From Paenibacillus pectinilyticus (lineage in GTDB: Bacteria > Bacillota > Bacilli > Paenibacillales > NBRC-103111), in the NCBI RefSeq assembly GCF_001700435.1, contig NZ_LYPC01000032.1, forward strand, positions 18,831 to 68,940: a DNA stretch of 50,110 nucleotides, read 5' to 3'. The notes under the pieces are model-generated. The model did not search any database, was not told the DNA's origin, and saw only the letters and a list, made by a program, of their open reading frames with translations. Shown in pieces: positions 8,104-16,223 of the stretch. Within the stretch, counting starts at the first letter, position 1; each line of letters opens with the position of its first letter. Made by a program: the position numbers and the translations under genes.

Positions 8104-8143
8104 ATAGTATCACAAACATTTTGAATGTCAAACAAAAAGTTTG
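8104..8143 (-). promoter_or_regulatory. Promoter and candidate operator of the D-amino-acid operon
   Basis: On the minus strand TTGACA (8126-8131) and TACTAT (8104-8109) are 16 bases apart, a good SigA promoter. Two palindromes overlap it: CAAAC-A5-GTTTG at 8129-8143 across the -35 edge, and ACATT-TTG-AATGT at 8116-8128 in the spacer. These are likely contact sites for the DauR-like regulator, which is an inference. Confidence 0.6.
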
Positions 8144-8240
8144 TTAGGCTAAAAAAAAGTATGATTTTCCAGTGCCGCTCATGATACTATGTTAAAAAGA
8201 TAATGGTAAGAAGAATGACACCAAGAGAGGGGGCATCTCC

Positions 8241-10037
8241 ATGAAGCGATGGTTTGCTAAATCACTCAATCGCAAGCTTATCTTACTTATTTTATTCGCC
8301 GTCGTCTTGCCGCTGCTGACCATGGGAACCGTATCCTATCGAATCGCAACCTCCGTGACGGAGGATAAAGCGAAGCAAGCAGGGATGAACACCTTGAAAC
8401 AGGTGACCGATAAGCTTGATTTTGTCATCCAAGACGTCGAGAATATGTCGATCTTCCTGATCGGACAGCGGGATGTCCAAGCGTACTTAGGCAAGGAAGA
8501 AAGCGATATCAACCTATATTCGCAGCTGATCGGAACCTTATGGAACTTATCCTATTCCAAAAAGTATATTGCCAACATCACGATTGCTCCTAAGAACAGC
8601 AATCCGGTGTTATTTACAACTACGATCACGAATTCGGGCTTATACCCCCTTTTGCAACAGTACGAATCCGAATATAAAAAAGTACCGAAGTGGTGGTCGC
8701 CACCCTATGATATTCAAACCTCGGATGGGCTTCGTAAGGTGATTTCACTGGTGAGACCGATCCGGGATTATAACCTTTTCAAAACGTTAGGAACCTTATC
8801 CTTTTCGCTAGACCTGGCAGAAATTGAGCATTATTTGACGGAGTCCGGCTGGGAAGCGAGTGGATTTGTCGTCCTCGTAGACGCGAGTAATCACATTATT
8901 GCCGGTGGTGATCCGAAGTGGTTAATGAGAGACATCACTGAGGTGATCCCCAATATGCAGGCATTTACGGGGACAAGCGGGGTATCGAGTGTCCTGCAAG
9001 GGATGCATCCCTATACCGTTCTATACAATGCTCTTCCGCGTACAGACTGGAAATTAGTCGGCTTCATTCCGACCAATATTTATCAAAAGCAAAATAACTT
9101 CGTTTTGACGGTAACGGCCGTTACGATCATCATTGCGCTCTTGCTGGCGATGGGTTTGGTCTTGTACTTCTTACGCTGGGTAACGAATCCCCTGATGAAG
9201 CTGACGAAATACCTCAAGGATATAAACCCGGACGAGACAATTCCTACTTTTGAGGTGAAAAGTGTGGATGAGGTTGGTCTGCTTGTACATAGTTACAATA
9301 AGCTGAGTGAGCGGATTGGCCGCCTGAAGGATCAGGTTCAGCTCAATGAGGCGATGAAGAAGGAAGCGGATATTATGGCGCTGCAAGCACAGATTAATCC
9401 GCATTTTTTATATAACACACTGTCTTCGATCCACTGGATTGCCTTAATGAATAAGGATCGCCAGATTGCGGAAATGGTCGGTGCACTCAGTGATTTCTTA
9501 CGATTCAGCCTAAATAAAGGCGAAGAATTCTGTATGGTGCAGCAGGAGGTTTCTCATGCTCAGAACTATGCTTACATTCAGGCGATAAGGTTCCCGGATC
9601 AGTTTGAGATTGAATTTTTTATCGACCCAGGGATGACACAGAGTACGATGTTGAAGCTGCTGCTGCAGCCGCTGATCGAGAACAGCTTGATTCATGGCAT
9701 TCAAAAGAAGAAAACCAAGGGGAATATTTATGTGCATGGCGAGCTGCGCGAGCATCATATGAAATTCATCGTTGAAGATACGGGGCTTGGGATGGATGAA
9801 GCGAAGCTGCGGGACATTCAGGGCCAGTTGACTTCGGCAAATCAAAAGCTCGGAATACGAAGCGAAGCGGATGAAGAACGAAAGAAGGTAGTGACCAGCT
9901 ATGGACTCATTAATGTGCATCGCCGTTTGCTGTTGCATTATGGTATCGGGTCTGGCCTCGTCTTGGAGAGTACGCTCGGAACAGGTACACGTATTACATT
10001 CACAATTCCACGAGAGATTGGAGAGTCGTCGGTATGA
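8241..10037 (+). CDS. YesM-type sensor histidine kinase, carbohydrate system 1
   Basis: This 598-residue membrane kinase has TM1 near residues 13-35, a large extracellular dCache-like sensor (about 36-290), TM2 near 292-315, a HAMP linker, then a HisK_3-type domain with the phospho-acceptor His388 in INPHFLYNTLSSIHW. The ATP-binding domain shows the N box PLIENSLIHGI and the G box EDTGLGMD. The start follows AGAGAGGGGG. It overlaps the response-regulator gene by four bases. Kinases of this type sense sugars or sugar-binding-protein complexes outside the cell and switch on the neighbouring importer. The inducer is not deducible from the sequence. Confidence 0.93.
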   Translation: MKRWFAKSLNRKLILLILFAVVLPLLTMGTVSYRIATSVTEDKAKQAGMNTLKQVTDKLDFVIQDVENMSIFLIGQRDVQAYLGKEESDINLYSQLIGTLWNLSYSKKYIANITIAPKNSNPVLFTTTITNSGLYPLLQQYESEYKKVPKWWSPPYDIQTSDGLRKVISLVRPIRDYNLFKTLGTLSFSLDLAEIEHYLTESGWEASGFVVLVDASNHIIAGGDPKWLMRDITEVIPNMQAFTGTSGVSSVLQGMHPYTVLYNALPRTDWKLVGFIPTNIYQKQNNFVLTVTAVTIIIALLLAMGLVLYFLRWVTNPLMKLTKYLKDINPDETIPTFEVKSVDEVGLLVHSYNKLSERIGRLKDQVQLNEAMKKEADIMALQAQINPHFLYNTLSSIHWIALMNKDRQIAEMVGALSDFLRFSLNKGEEFCMVQQEVSHAQNYAYIQAIRFPDQFEIEFFIDPGMTQSTMLKLLLQPLIENSLIHGIQKKKTKGNIYVHGELREHHMKFIVEDTGLGMDEAKLRDIQGQLTSANQKLGIRSEADEERKKVVTSYGLINVHRRLLLHYGIGSGLVLESTLGTGTRITFTIPREIGESSV

Positions 10038-11596
10038 GAATTCTGATTGTTGATGACGAGGTCATCATTCGAACGGGCCTGTGTACCGTGATTGATTGGA
10101 AAGAGCTCGGTTTGGAGCTGCTGCCCGCAGCTTCCTCCGCCGAAGAGGCATTGGAGCGGATTCCCCATGAGAAACCGCATATTGTGCTAACTGATATACG
10201 TATGTCGGGGATGGATGGCATCGAGCTTGCCCGGGAAATAAAGCTCATCCTGCCAGATACAGAGATCGTCATTCTCACCGGATATGATGATTTCAGCTAT
10301 GCGCAGCAAGCTTTACGAGGGGGCGTTACGGACTATTTGCTGAAAACAAGCCGTCCGGAAGAGATTATTAAAGCTGCGCTGAAGGCGAAGCAGAACATCA
10401 TGGATAAATGGGAGTCTGTGAAACAGGATAATCTGCAGCAAGCAGCGCTTCGCTCACAGTTGCTGGACAGAGCACTGAGTCGGGGCTTGCAAGATGATGA
10501 AGAGGCTCGTACACAGCTGCATCAATGGTTTCGTAAGAATGGCGTCGATCCTATAGCGGAGGATGCGAGCTTACCAACTGCACGGCAGGTACTCTTCGTA
10601 TCCTGTTCGGGCTGGGGAGAGATGCCATTCGCCGATCTGCTTCTGGGCGCAGCAGAGAATATTTTGTACGAGCTGCTGCCGTGTGTGACGCTGATGAAGA
10701 AGGATCATTTCGTACTTGTCGTCCGGTATGAGGCAGGAGTCACGGATGCAGCTGGGCTCAAAAACGCGCTCAAACGGGTCAGCGAAACGCTGAAATGCGC
10801 GGTGTTTGCAACACTGGGCACCGTAGCCCATGATGATGAGGGACTCCGCGCGTCCTATCGCGCGGCCAAGGACGTTTTTGCCTACCATGGACTGTTGAGT
10901 CCTTCTGGGCTGTATACGCTTGAAGATATTCAAGAGCGAAGCGGGAGTCGCACGGTATGTACAGAGAAAGAGGAGTCGGAGCTTGCGGCGATTCTCATGA
11001 ATGATAATGCGACAGACCTCAGACACTGGGTCAATCAGAAAGTTCGTGCACAGCTGGAGGATGCCGCGGCAACACCGCTGTCTGTTCAAGGGTATTTGCA
11101 ATCGATGGTGATCGCCGGATATCGCTGGTTAGAGCGAGCTCGTTCTGCTGAGCAGGAGATGTCCGCCCTGAGCGCACTGCCGAAGCTGGAGGGAGAAGGT
11201 CGACCTGAAGAAGAGGTGTTTAAGCTATTGTCTGCGATCATGAGTCTGTTCCATCAAGGGCTTGATCAGAGCAAGTATGCCTACATCCACAAGTCGATTG
11301 CGTATATTCGGGACAATTTGCATCAGCCCATATCGCTTCAACAGGTAGCGGGCTTCGTTCATATCAATCCCAATCATTTTAGTGAGGTTTTTAAGCGGGA
11401 GACAGGCTGTACCTATCTCGAATTCGTTACGCGTGAGCGAATGAAGTTAGCGACAGATATCGTGCAGAGCACGCAAATGAAAGTAAGCGACATTGCCAGA
11501 AGAGTGGGCTACGAGGATATCAAATATTTTACCCAACAGTTCAAAAAGCACACGGGAAGAACGCCATCGGAATTTCGCCAGGGAAGTAAAGACTGA
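10034..11596 (+). CDS. YesN/AraC-type response regulator, carbohydrate system 1
   Basis: This 520-residue protein has an N-terminal receiver (residues 1-125) with the acidic pocket VDDEV, phospho-acceptor Asp in LTDIRMSGMDG near residue 55 and the conserved Lys in LLKTSRP. A poorly conserved middle region follows, and a C-terminal AraC double helix-turn-helix lies near 415-515 (SLQQVAGFVHINPNHFSEVFKRETG and SDIARRVGYEDIKYFTQQFKKHTGRTPSEFR). Phosphorylated by the adjacent kinase, it should activate the binding-protein gene 130 bases downstream, whose -35 region is poor, as expected for an activator-dependent promoter. Confidence 0.93.
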   Translation: MRILIVDDEVIIRTGLCTVIDWKELGLELLPAASSAEEALERIPHEKPHIVLTDIRMSGMDGIELAREIKLILPDTEIVILTGYDDFSYAQQALRGGVTDYLLKTSRPEEIIKAALKAKQNIMDKWESVKQDNLQQAALRSQLLDRALSRGLQDDEEARTQLHQWFRKNGVDPIAEDASLPTARQVLFVSCSGWGEMPFADLLLGAAENILYELLPCVTLMKKDHFVLVVRYEAGVTDAAGLKNALKRVSETLKCAVFATLGTVAHDDEGLRASYRAAKDVFAYHGLLSPSGLYTLEDIQERSGSRTVCTEKEESELAAILMNDNATDLRHWVNQKVRAQLEDAAATPLSVQGYLQSMVIAGYRWLERARSAEQEMSALSALPKLEGEGRPEEEVFKLLSAIMSLFHQGLDQSKYAYIHKSIAYIRDNLHQPISLQQVAGFVHINPNHFSEVFKRETGCTYLEFVTRERMKLATDIVQSTQMKVSDIARRVGYEDIKYFTQQFKKHTGRTPSEFRQGSKD

Positions 11597-11600
11597 TAAA

Positions 11601-11658
11601 TGTCCCCCTTCGCGCCGAAGTCTCTCCCGTACCTCTTCCGGTTATTGTCCCCTATACT
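11601..11658 (+). promoter_or_regulatory. Activator-dependent promoter of importer system 1
   Basis: TATACT at 11653-11658 is a good -10, but the -35 position (about 11630) reads TACCTC and is poor. TGTCCCC occurs twice upstream, at 11601-11607 and 11646-11652. These repeats are candidates for binding by the adjacent YesN regulator. Confidence 0.4.
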
Positions 11659-11728
11659 GAAGGAGTAACGAAGAAAGCTCGCAAGTGAAGGAGCTAGTTG
11701 CTACGAAACTTTTAGGAGGTCCGAACGA

Positions 11729-13075
11729 ATGAAAAAGTCATTTATCGTTACATTGGCGGCTACGATGTCCTTATCGTTGTTAGCAGGTTGTGGGTCTAGT
11801 GGAACTACAGATGGGGCGAAGGGAAGCACGGCACCAGCGAAAACAGAAACAGCGAAGCCTGCGGAGAAAGTAAAGCTATCCATCTGGCATAACTATACAG
11901 GCGAAGATACACGTGCCAAAACAATGCGCGAATATTTGGATAAATTCAAAAAGGATCACCCTAACATCGATTTGGACATTCAGGGGATTCCGCCCGATGG
12001 CTACCGTCCACGTCTGAAAACCGTAGCAGCAGCGAATGAAATGCCAGATCTATTCGTAATGTGGCCGGGTGTCATGACGAAGGAGTTCGTTGGCGGCGAC
12101 TTGATTCAACCGATTAATGAGCTTCTAGACAGCAAACCTGAGTGGAAAGGCAACTTCATGCCAGGATCGTTCGATGATTTCTCCATCTCTGGTAAAACAT
12201 ACGCAGCACCAATGGCTTTATCGCCAACATCCATTCTTTACTACAACAAAGAAATCTTCAACAAATACAACGTACAACCACCGAAAACGTGGGACGACAT
12301 GATGAAAGCTGTGGAAACGTTCAAAAAGAACAACGTAACGCCAATCGCGCTTGGTAACAAAGCAGCATGGGTTGCACAATCCAGTATCTTGAGTTCCTTG
12401 GCTGACCGTGTAACAGGAACAGATTGGTTCTTGAAAGCTGTTGATCAAAACGGCGCGAAGTTCACGGATCCAGAATTCGTTCAATCCTTGACGTACCTGC
12501 AACAGCTTGGTAAAGCAGGCGCTTTCCAAGATGGTTTTAACAGCATCGATAACACACAAATGGAACAAATGTTCGCGCAAGGTAAAGCGGCGATGATGAT
12601 CGATGGCGGTTGGGCACTACCTAACCTAGCGTCGAATACTTCGAAAGAAGCACTTGCCAACTTGGCTGTAACCGTATTGCCATCCGTACCGAACGGTAAA
12701 GGTGACCCGAACACACTATCCGGTGTTGTTGGAACAGGTCTAGGTATGAGCAAAAAAGTAACAGGCGCACAGAAACAAGCCGCTTACGAGTTGATCTACG
12801 CGTTGTCTGGTCCAGACGCACAGAAAGCGATTTTGGAAGGCAACCAATTGGTTAGCTACAAAGTAGCTTTAGATACAACAAAAGTAACTTCTTTATTCGC
12901 GGATGTTTACAAAATGATGGGTACAGTGAAAATGACCCCTGTATACGATGGTAAGCTCAGCTCAGCAAGCGCAGATGTCGTGAATAACGGACTTCAAGAG
13001 CTTCTGATGGGCGCTAAGCCAGAGGATATTGCCAAAAAAGTTCAAGATGCACAAGCGAAAGCCGTCGGCAAATAA
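11729..13075 (+). CDS. Sugar ABC transporter substrate-binding lipoprotein, system 1
   Basis: This 448-residue extracellular lipoprotein has a type II signal peptide with lipobox LLAGC; Cys21 is the lipidated residue. A low-complexity T/A/K linker follows. The mature part is a family 1 extracellular solute-binding protein: LSIWHNYTG opens the fold, and GKAAMMIDGGWALPNL near residue 290 is characteristic. The start follows AGGAGGTCCG. It delivers an oligosaccharide to the two permeases downstream. The sugar is unknown. A stem-loop separates it from the permease genes, so it is probably made in excess. The codon choice is more uniform than in the kinase genes, which fits high expression. Confidence 0.92.
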   Translation: MKKSFIVTLAATMSLSLLAGCGSSGTTDGAKGSTAPAKTETAKPAEKVKLSIWHNYTGEDTRAKTMREYLDKFKKDHPNIDLDIQGIPPDGYRPRLKTVAAANEMPDLFVMWPGVMTKEFVGGDLIQPINELLDSKPEWKGNFMPGSFDDFSISGKTYAAPMALSPTSILYYNKEIFNKYNVQPPKTWDDMMKAVETFKKNNVTPIALGNKAAWVAQSSILSSLADRVTGTDWFLKAVDQNGAKFTDPEFVQSLTYLQQLGKAGAFQDGFNSIDNTQMEQMFAQGKAAMMIDGGWALPNLASNTSKEALANLAVTVLPSVPNGKGDPNTLSGVVGTGLGMSKKVTGAQKQAAYELIYALSGPDAQKAILEGNQLVSYKVALDTTKVTSLFADVYKMMGTVKMTPVYDGKLSSASADVVNNGLQELLMGAKPEDIAKKVQDAQAKAVGK

Positions 13076-13088
13076 TGATTCGCCAAAG

Positions 13089-13124
13089 GACTCCAGCCTC
13101 AGCCCGGGGCTGGAGCCTTTTTTC
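13089..13124 (+). terminator. Intra-operon stem-loop between binding protein and permeases, system 1
   Basis: CTCCAGCC (13091-13098) pairs with GGCTGGAG (13108-13115), followed by CCTTTTTTC. It looks like a true terminator placed inside the operon and would reduce permease transcription relative to the binding protein. Confidence 0.8.
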
Positions 13125-13150
13125 TAAAAAAGCTTATGAGGAGGGGCATC

Positions 13151-14026
13151 ATGAACGTGTCCGCAAGAATGAGAGGATTCATCACCGTAGGGCTCCTTCC
13201 AGCCTTAGTCATCTATTTGTTTTTCGTTATCGTACCGCTCTTTTGGTCAGCGTATTATGGCTTTTTTGACTGGAAAGGGATCGGTGCGGCTAAATTCATT
13301 GGTTTTGACAACTATGTAGAAGTATTTAAAGATCCAATCTTCTGGAAAGCTTTTAAAAATAACATGCTCGTCGTAGCTGCTTCTGTCTTCGGTCAAGTGC
13401 CAATTGCGATGATTCTAGCGCTTCTTCTTATGCGCAGCACGCCATTCCAACGTATCATTCGCGCTTCTGTTTTCATGCCAATGGTTTTGTCTTCTGTTGT
13501 AGTCGGTATTATCTGGGGTTACATTTATCACCCGCAAATTGGTATTCTGAACTTCCTGCTTGATGGTGTAGGACTTGATAGCTGGAAAAAAGCGTGGCTC
13601 TCCGATCCGAAAGTATCGATGTTCGCACTGATGGTGCCGATCATCTGGAATTATATTGGTCCTTATATGATTATGTTTATCGCGGCTTTGCAAAACATTT
13701 CGCCTGAGATTGAAGATGCTGCTCAACTGGATGGTGTCGGACCGGTACGCAAGCTATTCGCCGTTACACTGCCTATGATTTGGGACACCGTAAAGGTTGC
13801 GATTGTGCTTTGTATTTCGGGCTCTTTGAAAGCATTCGATTTGATCTACGTCATGACAGGCGGCGGCCCTGCACATTCCACGGAATTGCTCGCTTCCTAT
13901 ATGTATAACAGTACTTTCAATGTGTATCGGTTCGGATATGGAAGTGCGATCTCCACAGCGATTATTATTCTTAGCCTAGTCTTAATTGCAGGCAGCCAGT
14001 ATTTAATGAAGCGAGACTATCGCTAA
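13151..14026 (+). CDS. Sugar ABC transporter permease 1, system 1
   Basis: This 291-residue MalF/UgpA-type membrane protein has six predicted helices. The ATPase-contact EAA loop reads EIEDAAQLDGVGPVRKLFAVTLP near residue 190. The ATG at 13151 was chosen because GAGGAGGGG lies six to eight bases upstream; an in-frame ATG 15 bases earlier has the ribosome site inside the frame. It forms a heterodimer with the next gene product. No ATPase gene is present, so a shared MsmX/MsiK-type ATPase is presumed. Confidence 0.92.
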   Translation: MNVSARMRGFITVGLLPALVIYLFFVIVPLFWSAYYGFFDWKGIGAAKFIGFDNYVEVFKDPIFWKAFKNNMLVVAASVFGQVPIAMILALLLMRSTPFQRIIRASVFMPMVLSSVVVGIIWGYIYHPQIGILNFLLDGVGLDSWKKAWLSDPKVSMFALMVPIIWNYIGPYMIMFIAALQNISPEIEDAAQLDGVGPVRKLFAVTLPMIWDTVKVAIVLCISGSLKAFDLIYVMTGGGPAHSTELLASYMYNSTFNVYRFGYGSAISTAIIILSLVLIAGSQYLMKRDYR

Positions 14027-14056
14027 CACAATCATTTTCGGGTAGGAGGGACATCT

Positions 14057-14929
14057 ATGAAGCAAGTTGTAGCGATGCAGACGGGTTTTCCCGCTGGAGC
14101 TAAAAAACGTCGATTGTGGTCACGCGGTGTGACTAACACGGTCTTGTCTATTTACGCGCTCGTCACGTTATATCCGTTAATTTGGCTATTTATCAGTGCT
14201 TTTAAATCAAATGAAGAGTTTTATTCCCGGCCCTTTCTACTGCCGACGGTTTGGAAGTGGGATAACCTCGTCCGTGCGTGGAAAGTTTCAGGAATGGGGC
14301 TCTCCTTATGGAACTCTACCGTTGTAACTGTAGCTTCGTTGGTGCTCACCTTGGTACTAGGTGCACTCGCAGCCTTCGTTTTATCGCGGTTTGAGTTTAA
14401 ATTGAAGCCGTTTTTCACAGGTTTATTCCTACTCGGCATGCTGATTCCAGTTCATAGTACGTTAGTTCCGCTATTCATTATTATGAAAAAAATAGGGCTG
14501 TTGAACACGTACGGGGCCCTCATTCTGCCTTATGTCGCGTTCGAATTACCGCTGGCGATCTTCGTAGTAGCTGCTTATCTCATCTCCATTCCCAAAGAAA
14601 TTGAAGAAGCCGCGCTGATCGATGGTACGGGCTACTGGGGCATCTTCTTCCGCATGATGCTTCCACTCAGTGTACCCGCGCTTTCAACAGTAGCGATTCT
14701 TGGCTTCTTACGGTTCTGGAACGACTTTGCCTTCGCGCTTGTCTTCATTAGTAAGCCTGCGCTCAAAACCGTACCGCTCAGCTTATCGGCATTCGCAACA
14801 GGGTATATGACGGATTACGAATTGACGATGGCGGCACTTGCCATTGCCGTGCTTCCGACGATTATCGTGTTCTTGATCTTCCAGGAGCAGATTATGAAGG
14901 GGATGACGGCTGGTGCAGTGAAGGGATAG
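14057..14929 (+). CDS. Sugar ABC transporter permease 2, system 1
   Basis: This 290-residue MalG/UgpE-type protein has six helices and an EAA loop EIEEAALIDGTGYWGIFFRMMLPLS near residue 180. It ends with the common MKGMTAGAVKG tail of this group, almost identical to the tail of the system 2 permease. The start is the ATG after TAGGAGGGACATCT. It pairs with the preceding permease to form the channel. It is the last gene of system 1; downstream lie several hairpins and then a convergent gene. Confidence 0.92.
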   Translation: MKQVVAMQTGFPAGAKKRRLWSRGVTNTVLSIYALVTLYPLIWLFISAFKSNEEFYSRPFLLPTVWKWDNLVRAWKVSGMGLSLWNSTVVTVASLVLTLVLGALAAFVLSRFEFKLKPFFTGLFLLGMLIPVHSTLVPLFIIMKKIGLLNTYGALILPYVAFELPLAIFVVAAYLISIPKEIEEAALIDGTGYWGIFFRMMLPLSVPALSTVAILGFLRFWNDFAFALVFISKPALKTVPLSLSAFATGYMTDYELTMAALAIAVLPTIIVFLIFQEQIMKGMTAGAVKG

Positions 14930-14960
14930 TAGAGGCTATTACCTTTGCAGGGGCTAGAAG

Positions 14961-15049
14961 CGTGTAAGTTGCGGAACGTCGTTCCGCAACTCCACGAAAA
15001 TAAGTCATTTACACGAAATACGGAATGTTAATCCGTCCGAATCTTCGGA
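14961..15049 (+). other. Cluster of nested hairpins after system 1
   Basis: An 11-base perfect stem (14967-14977 with 14981-14991, loop GTC) is enclosed by CGTGTAA (14961-14967) and TTACACG (15009-15015). ACGGA/TCCGT (15020-15036) and TCCGA/TCGGA (15036-15049) follow. No T run follows, so these are not ordinary terminators. They may be a 3' UTR structure or a small RNA. Confidence 0.4.
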
Positions 15050-15054
15050 TGGCA

Positions 15055-15102
15055 AACAAACAGACCACCAAGCAGATGCCTCTGCTTGGTGGTCTGTTTG
15101 TT
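15055..15102. terminator. Bidirectional terminator, 22-base perfect stem
   Basis: Arms 15055-15076 and 15081-15102 pair perfectly around the tetraloop TGCC. It lies between convergent system 1 and the SDR gene, five bases past the SDR stop. The outer AACAAA/TTTGTT pairs supply short T runs on both strands. Confidence 0.85.
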
Positions 15103-15106
15103 CCAG

Positions 15107-15958
15107 CTACGATTTGCCCTTGCGAGTCATCTCCGCAAGGGACACCCACTGCTCATCGGTCACCTCGAGCAGGTCGTTGAACTGCCCAGCGCCTTGCAGC
15201 CACTCGCCGCCGTCAATTGTGATCACTTCGCCGTTAATATACGCGGCGTAGTCCGAAATCAGATAAGCGGCGAGGTTCGCCAGCTCATCTTTTTCCCCGA
15301 CCCGTCCCAGCGGGACGCGGTTCAGGAGCTTCTGCGACAGCTCGGGCGTGGGAGCCAGTCGGCTCCACGCGCCGTCGGTCGGGAACAAGCCCGGCGCGAT
15401 CGCGACTTGCCGGATCCCGTAACGCGCCCACTCCACCGCGAGGGAGCGGGTGAGGGCGAGCACGCCGGCCTTCGCGGCGGCGGAAGGCACAACGAAGGCG
15501 GATCCGGTGGAGGCGTAGGAGGTGACGATGTTCAGCATCGTACCGCCAACGCCTTGCTCGATCCACCTTTTACCCAGCTCCAGCGTGGTGTAGAACGTCC
15601 CGTGCAGCACAATATTCAGCACCGCATCGACCGCTCGGGGTGAGAGATCCTCCGTCGGGCTGGCGAAATTGCCCGCCGCATTATTAATCAGCACGTCGAT
15701 GCGACCGAAGTGCTGCTCTACCGCGGTGATCATCGCAGCAACCTGCTGCGGATCACGCACATCGCAGGGATGGTAGAATACATCCCCGCCAGTAACGCTC
15801 ATCTCAGCCGCCGCCTTCGCGAGCACTTCTTCACGCCGGCTCGTGATGGCCAATTTGGCGCCAAGCGCCAGAAACTTCTCACCCATCGCACGGCCTAGCC
15901 CTGTGCCGCCGCCTGTAATCAACACCACTTTATCCTGAAGTAATGTACCGTCGAACAT
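15107..15958 (-). CDS. fadH: Short-chain dehydrogenase, 2,4-dienoyl-CoA reductase-like
   Basis: This 283-residue classical SDR has the nucleotide-binding motif TGGGTGLG near residue 17, the NNAAGNF motif near 93, a serine-containing active-site region SYASTGS, and AKAGVLALTRSLAVEWARYGIR with the catalytic Lys. NNAAGNF and absence of the usual YxxxK tyrosine (here VPSAAAK) are both typical of the 2,4-dienoyl-CoA reductase branch, including B. subtilis FadH/YkuF. It would use NADPH in unsaturated fatty acid beta-oxidation. The ATG at 15958 was chosen over an upstream GTG because AAAGGAG is too close to the GTG. The gene is clearly richer in GC than its neighbours and stands alone. Confidence 0.75.
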   Translation of the reverse strand: MFDGTLLQDKVVLITGGGTGLGRAMGEKFLALGAKLAITSRREEVLAKAAAEMSVTGGDVFYHPCDVRDPQQVAAMITAVEQHFGRIDVLINNAAGNFASPTEDLSPRAVDAVLNIVLHGTFYTTLELGKRWIEQGVGGTMLNIVTSYASTGSAFVVPSAAAKAGVLALTRSLAVEWARYGIRQVAIAPGLFPTDGAWSRLAPTPELSQKLLNRVPLGRVGEKDELANLAAYLISDYAAYINGEVITIDGGEWLQGAGQFNDLLEVTDEQWVSLAEMTRKGKS

Positions 15959-16140
15959 GCCCCTCACGCTCCTTTAACATCATGGATATGGGTGATTAAG
16001 TTCATGAACTATTTATGCCGTTAAGAAAAAGGGAACGCTTACAATGTTGCTGATATCTCATGTTCTCACATCTGGAAGGATACTGTCCAGCACGAAAATG
16101 GTAGAAAACTCGGGAACTGTATTGGAGGATCATCCATCCC

Positions 16141-16191
16141 TTGACAACCCAATCTTCACACCCTATACTAATAATTAATAAACTTAATTAA
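16141..16191 (+). promoter_or_regulatory. Promoter and operator-like sequence of the ROK regulator gene
   Basis: TTGACA (16141-16146) and TATACT (16164-16169) are 17 bases apart, a near-consensus SigA promoter. Just downstream, 16175-16191 reads TTAATAAACTTAATTAA, an imperfect palindrome around a central C. A close copy lies at the binding-protein promoter (17460-17476). Autoregulation is inferred. Confidence 0.65.
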
Positions 16192-16223
16192 TATATAGAA
16201 ATGACAGGAATGAGGGGTAAGGT

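Noticed and set aside
16030..16043. A third cre-like site between the SDR and ROK genes
   Set aside because: Only about 11 of 14 positions match and the left half is poor.
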